From: a virus
Direction: 5' to 3' (one strand)
Length of the DNA stretch: 22,774 nt
Virus record (IMG/VR): IMGVR_UViG_3300032288_004148
Span: 1 to 22,774 of that record
Shown here one piece after another: positions 1 through 6,330 of the stretch. The notes beneath the pieces are model-generated. The model ran no database searches. It was not told the DNA's origin and saw nothing but the letters and a program-made list of their open reading frames with translations. Made by a program: the position numbers and the translations under genes. Positions within the stretch are counted from its first letter, which is position 1. Every line of letters starts with the position of its first letter.

Positions 1-4
1 AAAA

Positions 5-178
5 ATGAAAAAGTTAAAAGAGTGGGGTATGGCAATCCTCAACGAAAACTTTACATTTCTTGGCTTCTTTGTAGCATGGGTGGTTTTAGAGGGTAGCGCA
101 AAGACGGTGGTTGGGTATGTAACCCTAGCATCAGTAGCCATATGGTTTGCAACCATAGGTATTCGTAAAGAAGACTAA
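5..178 (+). CDS. Small membrane protein, possible holin-like component
   Basis: This is a 57-residue ORF starting at the first ATG of the window and ending in TAA. It has a short charged N-terminus, then two hydrophobic stretches (about residues 15-29 and 34-52) separated by a Glu-Gly-Ser-Ala-Lys turn, and a charged tail (Arg-Lys-Glu-Asp). That is a two-TM hairpin layout. It lies directly upstream of a lipoprotein, another membrane protein and an endolysin, so a role in lysis is a reasonable inference, but no family was recognised. The start could lie outside the window if the reading frame extends upstream; the five bases before the ATG cannot settle this. Confidence 0.6.
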   Translation: MKKLKEWGMAILNENFTFLGFFVAWVVLEGSAKTVVGYVTLASVAIWFATIGIRKED

Positions 179-182
179 TAAG

Positions 183-193
183 TTTGATATAAT
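183..193 (+). promoter_or_regulatory. Extended -10 promoter, leaderless for the lipoprotein gene
   Basis: TTTGATATAAT holds a TG at 185-186 and TATAAT at 188-193. The ATG of the next gene begins at 200, only 6 nt after the hexamer, so transcription should start at or next to the start codon. No convincing -35 is seen, as is usual for extended -10 promoters. Confidence 0.6.
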
Positions 194-199
194 GGGAGT

Positions 200-406
200 A
201 TGACAAAAACACGCATACTCCTATTATCAATTATCCTAGCATTAGGATTATCTGGTTGTGGATATGATGGTCATTATAGATATCCATGCCAAAATCCAGC
301 AAACTGGGAAGCAGCAGAATGCAAACCACCAATTTGTACCGCTAACGGGGCATGTCCAGAAGATTTATCAGATCACGAAAAGGTGGAGGGAACACAAAAT
401 GGCTAA
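200..406 (+). CDS. Small phage lipoprotein
   Basis: The 68-residue product has a lipoprotein signal: Lys/Arg near the N-terminus, a hydrophobic core, then the lipobox Leu-Ser-Gly-Cys with the lipidated Cys at residue 20. The mature part is short and Cys-rich (Cys at about 30, 41, 46 and 52), with GYDGHYRYPC near its start. From memory, similar small lipoproteins sit beside lysis genes in many aquatic phages, but I cannot name the family. It overlaps the next gene by 8 nt. An o-spanin role was considered but is doubtful because an actinobacterial host would normally lack the Gram-negative outer membrane. Expression is probably leaderless from the TATAAT at 188-193. Confidence 0.75.
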   Translation: MTKTRILLLSIILALGLSGCGYDGHYRYPCQNPANWEAAECKPPICTANGACPEDLSDHEKVEGTQNG

Positions 407-806
407 ACAAAGACTAACTCCTCAAGAGTTAGATGCAAGACTTAAATTCATTCTAGGAATTACTTTAGGATCAATTTTATTTATTACAGCAGTAGGCATT
501 ATGTATGCTTTAATATTTGTTACACAACCAATTACAGGACAATCAGAAAATGATAAAATGTTTTTTAATGTTCTTGGTAGCGTAGCAACATTTATTACAG
601 GAACACTTGCTGGTCTTCTTATTGGCTCATCTGGTGCTAAAGATGTAATGGCAGCACAGATTGCAAACAAAGAGGTTGATGCTAAAAATACAATGGCAGA
701 TAAAAAATTAGAAGCAGAAATTGATGAGGCTAAAGCACGTAGACTTTCAAAGCCAGATGGTGCAATGCCAGAAGAACAACCAGTTGATACTGATTGGAAT
801 AAATAA
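399..806 (+). CDS. Two-TM phage membrane protein with charged helical tail (holin candidate)
   Basis: The start is the ATG at 399, preceded by GGTGGAGGG at 382-390 as ribosome binding site; the longer same-frame ORF upstream would run antisense to the reading of the lipoprotein and has no RBS. The 135-residue protein has a charged N-terminus, TM segments at about 17-42 and 60-83 (the second rich in Gly and Thr), then a Lys/Glu/Ala-rich hydrophilic helix and an acidic tail. The TAATG junction couples its stop to the endolysin start at 806. Position and topology suit a holin or holin regulator, but this is inference; I remember similar unnamed proteins in aquatic phages. Confidence 0.75.
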   Translation: MAKQRLTPQELDARLKFILGITLGSILFITAVGIMYALIFVTQPITGQSENDKMFFNVLGSVATFITGTLAGLLIGSSGAKDVMAAQIANKEVDAKNTMADKKLEAEIDEAKARRLSKPDGAMPEEQPVDTDWNK

Positions 807-1381
807 TGGCAGAGCAAGGTACAGCAGCAAGATTAGTTGAAGTTGCTACAGAAGAAATAGGAACTGTAGAAGGTCCTAAAGATAACGAAACCAAATATGG
901 TAAGTTTACAAAAGCAGATTTTCAACCTTGGTGTGGATCATTTGTTAATTGGTGTGCTAATGAGGCTGGAGTAAAAATTCCAAATACCGTTTACACTCCT
1001 GGTGGTGCACAAGCATTTAAAAAAGCAAATTCATGGATTGACGGTGATTTAGCAGATCCAGAACCAGGCGATATTGCATATTTTGATTTTCCATCTGACG
1101 GGGTAGATAGAATTAGCCACGTAGGTATAGTAGCAGTAGACAATGGAGATGGAACAGTTTGGTGTATTGAGGGCAATACTTCTGGAGATCCTAAAGGTAG
1201 CCAAAGAAATGGTGGAGAGGTTTGTAAAAAACTTCGTGCTTTTAAGAAAAATAAAAAAGGAATTATGGTTTCAATTGTAGGGTTTGGTAGACCTAAGTTT
1301 GGCTCTGCCCCTACGGGTACTGCTAAAAAGGCTGCTGCCAAGCCTAAAACATGCTCAGAATGTGGTCAAAACATTAAATAA
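806..1381 (+). CDS. CHAP-domain endolysin
   Basis: A 191-residue peptidoglycan hydrolase of the CHAP family (Cys-His amidase/peptidase). The catalytic Cys is at residue 43 in PWCGSFVNW, the His at 105 in SHVGIV, and the third acidic/polar residue is likely Glu122 in IEGN. The spacing fits CHAP enzymes, which cleave the peptide part of murein at the end of infection. The C-terminus from about residue 165 is a low-complexity Ala/Lys/Thr/Pro linker ending in a half zinc-ribbon (Cys183-x2-Cys186), perhaps a wall-binding or trimmed domain. There is no signal peptide, so a holin is expected to release it. It is the last gene of the lysis cassette; a new promoter follows at 1388. Confidence 0.88.
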   Translation: MAEQGTAARLVEVATEEIGTVEGPKDNETKYGKFTKADFQPWCGSFVNWCANEAGVKIPNTVYTPGGAQAFKKANSWIDGDLADPEPGDIAYFDFPSDGVDRISHVGIVAVDNGDGTVWCIEGNTSGDPKGSQRNGGEVCKKLRAFKKNKKGIMVSIVGFGRPKFGSAPTGTAKKAAAKPKTCSECGQNIK

Positions 1382-1387
1382 AGGTGT

Positions 1388-1416
1388 TTGACTAAGCAAT
1401 AATCATTTGCTATACT
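1388..1416 (+). promoter_or_regulatory. Consensus sigma70-type promoter
   Basis: TTGACT at 1388-1393 is followed after exactly 17 bp by TATACT at 1411-1416. Transcription would begin near 1423, giving a leader of about 19 nt with a G-run (1431-1435) as ribosome binding site for the TTG start at 1442. It drives the paralog-protease-paralog unit. Confidence 0.7.
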
Positions 1417-1441
1417 TAAAGAGTATAAAAGGGGGCACATT

Positions 1442-2209
1442 TTGTTAGTAGTTCCAGAAAAAACTATTGCCTATATTCCTGTAATTAAACATAAAGCAGA
1501 TTTACCATTTGATATGGACATATCTAAATTTTTAAATCCTTTAAACAAAGATCATAAAAGAGATTGGTTTACACCACATTTTTATAAATGTTTGCCACTT
1601 TCTATAGCAAATATGCAAGGTTTGGTTTTTAGTTCTCCGTTTAGTTTTGAATTATTTTGGAATGGAAACAGCAGTCCAGAAGATTTATCTATAAACGTTT
1701 ATAATGATTCTGAAATATTAAATTTTGAAAAAATGAATCATGTAAATATTTCATCACATTTTGGACATGGTATATTTACATTTACTCTTCCCATAATGTT
1801 AAAAACCCCCCCTAACGTAAATTTAATGACAATTGCTCCACCAAACTACCCACTGCCTGCAATTAGCCCAATGAGTGGGGTAATAGAAACAGATAACTTA
1901 TCGTTTACCTTTACATTAAATTTTAAAATAGATTTTTCAAATACTTTAATAAAAGTAGAAAAAAATTATCCATTAATGGGAATAATTCCAATACCAAGAT
2001 ATTATTGTGATTCATTTGAACTTATAAATGCATATGACATTTTAAATAAAGACGATATAGAAAAAGAAAGGCAAATTTCACAAAAACAAAATTTATCTAG
2101 GGAAAAACAAAATAAATTTAATGAAAAACCAGATGGAAGATATTATAAAGGTATAGATATTATGAACAATAAATTTAAAAATCATCAATTGCCAAAGAAA
2201 AAAATATGA
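1442..2209 (+). CDS. DUF6065-like protein, copy 1 of a five-member paralog family
   Basis: A 255-residue protein with a TTG start chosen because a G-run RBS lies 6-10 nt upstream and the promoter spacing fits. It matches my memory of DUF6065: an N-terminal CLPLSIANMQG segment, an FWNG strand, an FGHGIFTF strand, KTPPNVNLM, then GVIETDN and IPIPRYYCDSFEL. The stretch with RDWFTPHFYKCLPL is almost the same as in the copy at 2752, and 45 nt there are identical. The central GVIETD and later P-L-M-G-I-I-P-I elements align with GI[VI]D-x-D and GTP...IIP elements in the genes at 11214, 18447 and 20982, and resemble dUTPase motifs 3 and 4. The biochemical role is unknown. ATGA overlap with the next gene implies translational coupling. 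Confidence 0.75.
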   Translation: MLVVPEKTIAYIPVIKHKADLPFDMDISKFLNPLNKDHKRDWFTPHFYKCLPLSIANMQGLVFSSPFSFELFWNGNSSPEDLSINVYNDSEILNFEKMNHVNISSHFGHGIFTFTLPIMLKTPPNVNLMTIAPPNYPLPAISPMSGVIETDNLSFTFTLNFKIDFSNTLIKVEKNYPLMGIIPIPRYYCDSFELINAYDILNKDDIEKERQISQKQNLSREKQNKFNEKPDGRYYKGIDIMNNKFKNHQLPKKKI

Positions 2210-2736
2210 CCGTACTTGCTGTTGTTCGTGATCAAGCAACTAATAAAATATACATGGCTGGTGACCGTGGTGCCTCAGATGATAATACAATTCTTCCATT
2301 AACATCTCCAAAGGTTTGGAAACTTGGTCCATATTTGCTTGGATACGCAGGAGCATTAGATGGAGAACGTATTAGATATAATTTTAATCCATATGTGCCA
2401 GATATAAAAGATTTAGATAAATTTATGCAAACTAAATTTATTAAACAACTTAGAAATTTTTATGAAGATTGGTGGGTAGATACCACTAAAGAAGGTGATT
2501 TAGGTCTTATTATTTGTATTAAAGGTCAAATATATGAACACAACGCTATTGATATGTCTTTGTCAAAATATAATTTAGATTATTTAGCAATGGGTTCAGG
2601 AGCAGAATATGCTTATGGATACTTATCTGCTACAGAAAAATCTAAAAATCCTCGTAATCGTGTTGTGGGAGCGGTAAACGCAGCAATAAAGTTTAGCCCA
2701 ACCTGTATGGGTCCAGTTGACGTAGTAAATATTTAA
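2206..2736 (+). CDS. HslV/proteasome-beta-like Ntn-hydrolase
   Basis: A 176-residue protein beginning Met-Thr-Val-Leu-Ala-Val. In the HslV/proteasome family the residue exposed after loss of Met is the catalytic Thr1, which fits Thr2 here. Asp20 (in AGDRGAS) and Lys36 (in SPKVWKL) are 16 residues apart, as are Asp17 and Lys33 of HslV. LLGYAGA at 44-50 matches the Gly-rich strand after them, and MGSGAEYAYG at 129-138 matches the GSGG-x-YA segment with its conserved Ser. Known family members form ring-shaped proteases driven by an ATPase. No HslU, ClpX or Mpa-like gene is in the window. The gene is coupled to the preceding DUF6065-like gene by a 4-nt overlap and followed 15 nt later by the second copy, suggesting a joint function, which is inference. 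Confidence 0.82.
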   Translation: MTVLAVVRDQATNKIYMAGDRGASDDNTILPLTSPKVWKLGPYLLGYAGALDGERIRYNFNPYVPDIKDLDKFMQTKFIKQLRNFYEDWWVDTTKEGDLGLIICIKGQIYEHNAIDMSLSKYNLDYLAMGSGAEYAYGYLSATEKSKNPRNRVVGAVNAAIKFSPTCMGPVDVVNI

Positions 2737-2751
2737 AAAAGATTATTTTAT

Positions 2752-3540
2752 ATGATAATTAACCAAGAGAATAATTTAATTGTTCCAGATAAAACTATTG
2801 TATGTTTTCCAGTAATTCCAAATAATGGAGCAATTCCTTTTAATTTAAAAAATATAAATTTATTTTTAAATCCTTTAAACAAAGATCATAAAAGAGATTG
2901 GTTTACTCCTCACTTTTATAAATGTTTGCCTTTAGCAATTGGAAATATGCAAGGTTTCGTTTTTAGTTTACCATATACTTTTAGTGTCATATGGAATGGT
3001 GGAAATCATCCAAATGATGTTTTTATAAAATATTTTGAAGATTTTGAAAAATATAAAAATATAAATTTTATTTATCCAAATTCAGAGTTTGGTAATGGTA
3101 TTTTAACAATACATTATCCATTAACACTAAAAACACCACCTGGAATAAATTTAATGACAATTGCTCCTCCAAATTTTCCACTTACTGGATTAAGCCCAAT
3201 GACTGGTGTAGTAGAATCAGATAATATTAGATTTAGTTTTACATTAAATATAAAAATAAATTTACCAAATTCAGAAATAATTATTGAAGCAAACACGCCA
3301 TTGATAGGATTATTACCAATACCTAGATATTTTTGTGATTCTTTTGAATTAAAAAGTGCATATGATATTTTTGATAAAAACATAGTAGAAGAAGAAATAA
3401 GTGTAACTAATGAACATGCTGCCTTTAGGGCATACTCAATAGACCAAAATAAAGCAAAACCAGATAGATTGTATTATACTGGAAAAGATATTAGGGGAAA
3501 TAAATTTAAAGATCATCAACTTCCTAAAAATAAAAATTGA
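2752..3540 (+). CDS. DUF6065-like protein, copy 2 of the paralog family
   Basis: A 262-residue paralog of the protein at 1442, alike along its whole length: FLNPLNKDHKRDWFTPHFYK, IGNMQG, IWNGG, FGNGILTIHYP, KTPPGINLMTIAPP, GVVESDN and LPIPRYFCDSFEL occur in the same order. It keeps the KTPPG form where copy 1 has KTPPN. The C-terminal tails of both copies share a Pro-Asp-Arg/Gly...Tyr-Tyr...Gly-Lys/Ile-Asp-Ile...Asn-Lys-Phe-Lys...His-Gln-Leu-Pro-Lys block. No Shine-Dalgarno is visible before the ATG at 2752, so translation may depend on readthrough from the protease gene. The two copies flank the Ntn protease and probably arose by tandem duplication. Function unknown. Confidence 0.75.
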   Translation: MIINQENNLIVPDKTIVCFPVIPNNGAIPFNLKNINLFLNPLNKDHKRDWFTPHFYKCLPLAIGNMQGFVFSLPYTFSVIWNGGNHPNDVFIKYFEDFEKYKNINFIYPNSEFGNGILTIHYPLTLKTPPGINLMTIAPPNFPLTGLSPMTGVVESDNIRFSFTLNIKINLPNSEIIIEANTPLIGLLPIPRYFCDSFELKSAYDIFDKNIVEEEISVTNEHAAFRAYSIDQNKAKPDRLYYTGKDIRGNKFKDHQLPKNKN

Positions 3541-3565
3541 CTTTTTTATTTAAAGGTGTTATACT
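3537..3565 (+). promoter_or_regulatory. Consensus promoter, leaderless for the gene at 3572
   Basis: TTGACT at 3537-3542 (overlapping the preceding stop codon), 17 bp, then TATACT at 3560-3565 with an upstream TG at 3557-3558 (extended -10). The next ATG starts at 3572, 6 nt after the hexamer, so the mRNA should begin at the start codon itself. Confidence 0.72.
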
Positions 3566-3571
3566 TTTTAT

Positions 3572-3790
3572 ATGACAAACTTTGATGACATTATGAAAAA
3601 AATTAGAGAAGATGAGTCTGACATTAATGAATTTGAAATTTGGCTAGAAAATGGAATTGAGCGGGGATGGGTAACAGAACCGTTCTGTAATACTCATGAA
3701 GGAGATCCTTACATGAGTGATAAAGAAGCACAAGAGTGGGAAGAGGGCGGAGACCCTTGTCAAGTAGTAATTAAAATAAACAACAACTAA
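3572..3790 (+). CDS. Small acidic protein of unknown function
   Basis: A 72-residue soluble protein rich in Asp/Glu (net strongly acidic), with Trp residues at several places and two Cys (in PFCNTHEGDPYMSD and GGDPCQVV). No family recognised. The start is fixed by the leaderless promoter at 3537-3565, since the ATG lies 6 nt from the -10 box and there is no RBS. It is followed 13 nt later by a secreted protein gene with its own GGGG-type RBS, so the two probably share a transcript. Confidence 0.65.
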   Translation: MTNFDDIMKKIREDESDINEFEIWLENGIERGWVTEPFCNTHEGDPYMSDKEAQEWEEGGDPCQVVIKINNN

Positions 3791-3803
3791 TAAAAGGGGT
3801 AAA

Positions 3804-4484
3804 ATGAAAATAAAAAATAAAATTATTGGTACAATTTTTAGTGTAATTGTATCATCATTTGTATTTATTACGGTTTCAGAATCAGCAAATGCGGGAGAAT
3901 GTTCTACTTTAGATCCATGCCATACTTATGCAGTTTTAGATGATTCTGGAGTTGTAATAAACACTATTGTATGTCAGCCATCATTTTGTGGTGGAGGAAT
4001 TCTTCCAAATGGCAATAAAGTAGTTCCACAAGTATCAGCAAATGCTGAAGGAAAAAATCAAGGTGGACATTATAATCCTCCAGGTAGTGGTAAAGAAGTT
4101 GTCTACTCAAACGGCACTTTTACAATAAATAATCAAATTGTTGTTAATAAAGTTGATGTAGTTGTAGATTCACAAAAAATTGAAACAAGCACCGTTTCCG
4201 TTTCTATATCTGAAGGAAACAAAAATATTTTTACTTATGAAAATACAATTGGGAAAACTTTGGATAAAATTGAGTTTACTACTTTGCCACTTGACAATAA
4301 TGTTAGTGCAACTATTAGTGCATCTGAAATAACTTCTACTTCCACAATAACAGAATCAACAACACTTCACGAAAGAAAAACTGCGGAAGAAGTATCTTCT
4401 ATACTTACACAAAGAAATTTAAATTTGTTACAATCAAGAATCAATAGATTGTTAATACTTTTAGATGGTTGGATAAAAAAGTAA
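3804..4484 (+). CDS. Secreted protein with Sec signal peptide, unknown function
   Basis: A 226-residue protein with a classical Sec signal: Lys-rich N-terminus, hydrophobic core at about 8-25, and a signal-peptidase site after Ala-Asn-Ala near residue 31. The mature part has four Cys in its first 35 residues (ECSTLDPC, IVCQPSFC) followed by Gly-rich GGGILPNG, then a long Ser/Thr/Val-rich beta-like region and a C-terminal amphipathic helix rich in Leu/Arg. No lipobox or sortase motif. AAAAGGGG at 3792-3799 is the RBS. A phage-coded exported protein could act at the host surface, for example in superinfection exclusion, but this is speculation. The window holds a second, unrelated secreted protein at 19681-20079. 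Confidence 0.7.
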   Translation: MKIKNKIIGTIFSVIVSSFVFITVSESANAGECSTLDPCHTYAVLDDSGVVINTIVCQPSFCGGGILPNGNKVVPQVSANAEGKNQGGHYNPPGSGKEVVYSNGTFTINNQIVVNKVDVVVDSQKIETSTVSVSISEGNKNIFTYENTIGKTLDKIEFTTLPLDNNVSATISASEITSTSTITESTTLHERKTAEEVSSILTQRNLNLLQSRINRLLILLDGWIKK

Positions 4485-4495
4485 TTAATTAAGTT

Positions 4496-4566
4496 GCGGA
4501 TATTGCATAGTGGTAGTGCGTAACCTTGCCAAGGTTAATGTGCGGGTCCGATTCCCGCTATCCGCT
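4496..4566 (+). tRNA. tRNA-Gly (anticodon GCC)
   Basis: A full cloverleaf can be folded. The acceptor stem GCGGATA (4496-4502) pairs with TATCCGC (4559-4565) and is followed by discriminator T. The anticodon stem TAACC/GGTTA encloses loop TTGCCAA with GCC at 4528-4530. The T arm GCGGG-TCCGATT-CCCGC is intact. CCA is not encoded. It reads GGC/GGT codons. Confidence 0.93.
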
Positions 4567-4570
4567 CTTA

Positions 4571-4642
4571 GCCCTCATCGTCTAGTGGTTAGGACATCAC
4601 CCTTTCACGGTGGTAACAGGGGTTCAATTCCCCTTGGGGGTA
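4571..4642 (+). tRNA. tRNA-Glu (anticodon TTC)
   Basis: The acceptor stem GCCCTCA (4571-4577) pairs with TGGGGGT (4635-4641), with G1-T and T5-G wobble pairs, as is common in bacterial tRNA-Glu. The anticodon stem CACC/GGTG encloses CTTTCAC with TTC at 4604-4606. The T arm is AGGGG-TTCAATT-CCCCT. CCA is not encoded. Only 4 nt separate it from tRNA-Gly, so the two are probably co-transcribed. Confidence 0.93.
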
Positions 4643-4651
4643 CTAAAAATT

Positions 4652-4687
4652 TGGTATAATAGGATTGTATCTGCCTACGGGGGATAC
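4652..4687 (+). promoter_or_regulatory. Extended -10 promoter and 5' hairpin leader of the Hsp20 gene
   Basis: TGGTATAAT at 4652-4660 is an extended -10. A start 7 nt downstream falls on G4667, which is also the first base of a hairpin at 4667-4687: GTATC pairs with GATAC, continuing with T-G and two C-G pairs around a short TAC loop and one mismatch. The mRNA would thus begin with a stem, followed by an unpaired A/C-rich leader and AAAGGAG before the ATG at 4718. Confidence 0.55.
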
Positions 4688-4717
4688 ATAAAACTAACTC
4701 GCTGAAAAGGAGAAAAA

Positions 4718-5137
4718 ATGGTAAGTTCGTTTACATTGGATCTTTTTAAGGATCCATTTTTTATTGGTTTCAATCGTGAATTGGACCGTTTAAGTACAGT
4801 ACATAATCTAGCAACTCGTCAGGCATATCCGCCATACGATATTTTAAAACTAGACGAAGATACATATAAACTATCTTTGGCTGTTGCTGGATTTTCAAAA
4901 ACAGATATTGATGTTTCAGTAGATAATGGAACATTAATAATTAAAGGTGAAATAGCAGAAGTAACAGATGCTGAAGTTGTTCATAAGGGAATTGCTGCTC
5001 GTAAATTTACTCGCACATTTGCTCTTGGTGAATACATGGAAGTATCTAGTGCTGAACTTAAGGATGGCATGCTTACAGTTAATATTGTTCGTGTTGTTCC
5101 TGAAGACAAGAAGCCTAAAGTAATTAAAATCAAGTAA
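4718..5137 (+). CDS. Small heat-shock protein, Hsp20/alpha-crystallin (IbpA-like)
   Basis: A 139-residue ATP-independent chaperone of the Hsp20 family. A short N-terminal arm (1-38) has Phe-rich LFKDPFFIGF. The alpha-crystallin domain begins at YPPYDILK (about 39) and includes LAVAGF, VDNGTLIIKGE, the ARKFTRTFAL strand, and the ELKDGMLTVNI strand ending at about 127. The C-terminal KPKVIKIK carries the I-x-I type motif used for oligomer assembly. The length matches IbpA. Hsp20 genes are frequent in aquatic phages, where they may aid virion protein folding. AAAGGAG at 4706-4712 gives a strong RBS. The gene sits just downstream of two tRNAs and has its own promoter and structured leader. Confidence 0.93.
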   Translation: MVSSFTLDLFKDPFFIGFNRELDRLSTVHNLATRQAYPPYDILKLDEDTYKLSLAVAGFSKTDIDVSVDNGTLIIKGEIAEVTDAEVVHKGIAARKFTRTFALGEYMEVSSAELKDGMLTVNIVRVVPEDKKPKVIKIK

Positions 5138-5175
5138 AACAATAACCTGGGCATGTTGTAAAACTGCCTATTATT

Positions 5176-5184
5176 TGATATACT
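5176..5184 (+). promoter_or_regulatory. Extended -10 promoter before the FmdB-like gene
   Basis: TGATATACT (TG at 5176-5177, TATACT at 5179-5184). Transcription near 5191 leaves a leader of about 17 nt that contains AGGAG (5199-5203) ahead of the ATG at 5208. Confidence 0.55.
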
Positions 5185-5207
5185 TATATATAACTATAGG
5201 AGAATTA

Positions 5208-5381
5208 ATGCCAAGGTATGATTACAAGTGTTCTATTTGTTCTTCACAAATTGAGTTTGAAAAAAAATTTGATGAAGAAAAATACCCAATATGTTGTAAT
5301 CAATCTATGCAAAGACTTTGGAGTGCTCCTACTGCAATTTTCAATGGTAGTGGATTTTATTCAACTGACAATAGAAAGTAG
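5208..5381 (+). CDS. FmdB-family zinc-ribbon protein
   Basis: A 57-residue protein beginning MPRYDYKCSIC, the hallmark of the FmdB/CxxC-CxxC-SSSS zinc-ribbon family. The first Cys pair is at 8 and 11; the second half is an unusual adjacent Cys-Cys (ICCNQSM) where the family normally has C-x2-C. The C-terminal GSGFYSTDNRK matches the GSGFYxTD tail of the family. FmdB-like proteins are small putative regulators; the role in phages is unknown. The start at 5208 is chosen because AGGAG lies 5 nt upstream and the family starts there. It is a single-zinc or altered-zinc version if the Cys-Cys pair does not bind metal as usual. Confidence 0.82.
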   Translation: MPRYDYKCSICSSQIEFEKKFDEEKYPICCNQSMQRLWSAPTAIFNGSGFYSTDNRK

Positions 5382-5384
5382 ATG

Positions 5385-5390
5385 TATAAT
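5385..5390 (+). promoter_or_regulatory. Candidate -10 box, leaderless start for the gene at 5397
   Basis: TATAAT at 5385-5390 lies 6 nt before the ATG at 5397, matching the spacing seen at 200, 3572, 20079 and 20391. The TG adjoins the hexamer without the usual one-base gap and no -35 is clear, so this is weaker than the others. It argues against the upstream in-frame ATG at 5382, which would overlap the promoter. Confidence 0.45.
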
Positions 5391-5396
5391 AATACT

Positions 5397-5654
5397 ATGA
5401 ATAGCATTGTTAAAGAACATCCAAGTGTAGTTTCAAAAAAATATATATTAAATATAAAAGATCGTTGTGATAAATGCCAAGCACAAGCACTTGTTAAGGT
5501 TAAAGGGGCTTCTGGCGAGTTAATGTTTTGTAGTCATCACTATGATAAGATAATGAACAATCCTGAGTCATACGCAAAAATGATGTCTTTTATGTTAGAA
5601 GTTATTGATGAGCGTGAAAAGTTAGTTGAAAATAGAGCGATTGGGGCAATATAA
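5397..5654 (+). CDS. DUF7455-like zinc-binding protein
   Basis: An 85-residue protein with DRCDKCQAQALVKVK near residues 23-37 and ELMFCSHHYDK near 43-53. The C-x2-C plus C-x2-H-H arrangement matches my memory of the DUF7455 family, which is typical of Actinobacteria and their phages; it suggests one bound zinc. The C-terminal part (from about 58) is a predicted Met/Glu-rich helix. Function unknown. The start at 5397 follows from the -10 box 6 nt upstream; the in-frame ATG at 5382 is the alternative (90 residues). The stop overlaps the next start by one base. Confidence 0.72.
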   Translation: MNSIVKEHPSVVSKKYILNIKDRCDKCQAQALVKVKGASGELMFCSHHYDKIMNNPESYAKMMSFMLEVIDEREKLVENRAIGAI

Positions 5655-6061
5655 TGTATGAGTATTTTGTTAAAGAAGTAAAAAATGTTGTTGACGGAGA
5701 TACCATTGATGTAATTATTGATTTAGGGTTTGATATTTTATTTTCATCCCGTGTTCGTTTGGCTGGCATTGATACACCAGAAAGTCGTACAGCAGATAAG
5801 GCTGAAAAGGCTCTTGGCATTGAGGCTAAGGAATATTTAAAGAAACAATTAAAAGATGCTAAATCAGTTGTTATTCGTACAGAAAAAATGGATTCATCTG
5901 AAAAGTATGGTCGTATTCTTGGTTGGGTGTATATTAATGGAGATTCTGAATCTATTAATAATAAAATGATTAATGACGGGTATGCTTGGGGATACCTTGG
6001 TGAAACTAAAATAAAAGATTTTGAAGTATTAAAAAAGGCTAGACTAAAGTCTGGAAAATGA
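5654..6061 (+). CDS. Thermonuclease (SNase-like) family nuclease
   Basis: A 135-residue protein with the staphylococcal nuclease fold. VVDGDT (12-17) holds the calcium-binding Asp. RLAGIDTPE (35-43) supplies Arg35, Asp40, Thr41 and Glu43, and KYGRILG (84-90) supplies Arg87, so all catalytic positions of SNase are present. No signal peptide is visible, so it would act in the cytoplasm or be released at lysis; phage SNases may degrade host DNA or trim replication products. It ends with an ATGA overlap with the thioredoxin gene. The start at 5654 overlaps the preceding stop by one base. Confidence 0.92.
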   Translation: MYEYFVKEVKNVVDGDTIDVIIDLGFDILFSSRVRLAGIDTPESRTADKAEKALGIEAKEYLKKQLKDAKSVVIRTEKMDSSEKYGRILGWVYINGDSESINNKMINDGYAWGYLGETKIKDFEVLKKARLKSGK

Positions 6062-6330
6062 AAACAGTTTTTTATTTTACAGCAGAATGGTGTGGTCCTT
6101 GCAAAAAAACAAGACCAATTGTTGAAGAATTAAAAAAAGAAGGTTATCAGTTTCAAATAATTGATGCTGATTATGAACAACTACTAGTTAAAAAATTTGA
6201 GATAAAGTCGGTACCGACCTTTATATTGTTCAACAATAAAAAAGAAATTAAACGTATAACTGGGGCACAAACAAGAGAGCAGTTGGAAAATTTTATTAAT
6301 TATGAAAAAATTATTCAAGAGAATATTTAA
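6058..6330 (+). CDS. Thioredoxin
   Basis: A 90-residue thioredoxin with the active site Trp-Cys-Gly-Pro-Cys at 11-15 and the cis-Pro at 53 in SVPTFILF. It is slightly shorter than bacterial TrxA (about 105 residues) because the N-terminal helix is missing, as in many phage thioredoxins. It could reduce a ribonucleotide reductase or act as a polymerase processivity factor in the T7 manner, but neither partner is present in the window. It is translationally coupled to the nuclease (ATGA) and overlaps the next gene by 29 nt. Confidence 0.92.
   Translation: MKTVFYFTAEWCGPCKKTRPIVEELKKEGYQFQIIDADYEQLLVKKFEIKSVPTFILFNNKKEIKRITGAQTREQLENFINYEKIIQENI

Noticed and set aside
258-398. N-terminal extension of the membrane protein gene to 258
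   Set aside because: It runs through the lipoprotein gene in another frame; the strong RBS at 382-390 belongs to the ATG at 399.
200-406. o-spanin call for the lipoprotein
   Set aside because: A spanin needs a Gram-negative outer membrane; the WhiB gene and promoters point to an actinobacterial host, and no inner-membrane spanin partner is evident.
422-817. 131-residue minus-strand ORF opposite the membrane protein gene
   Set aside because: No RBS or promoter; it mirrors the plus-strand TM gene, which has an RBS, two TM segments and coupling to the endolysin.
991-1341. 116-residue minus-strand ORF inside the endolysin gene
   Set aside because: It is the shadow of the CHAP reading frame, whose catalytic Cys, His and Glu are intact.
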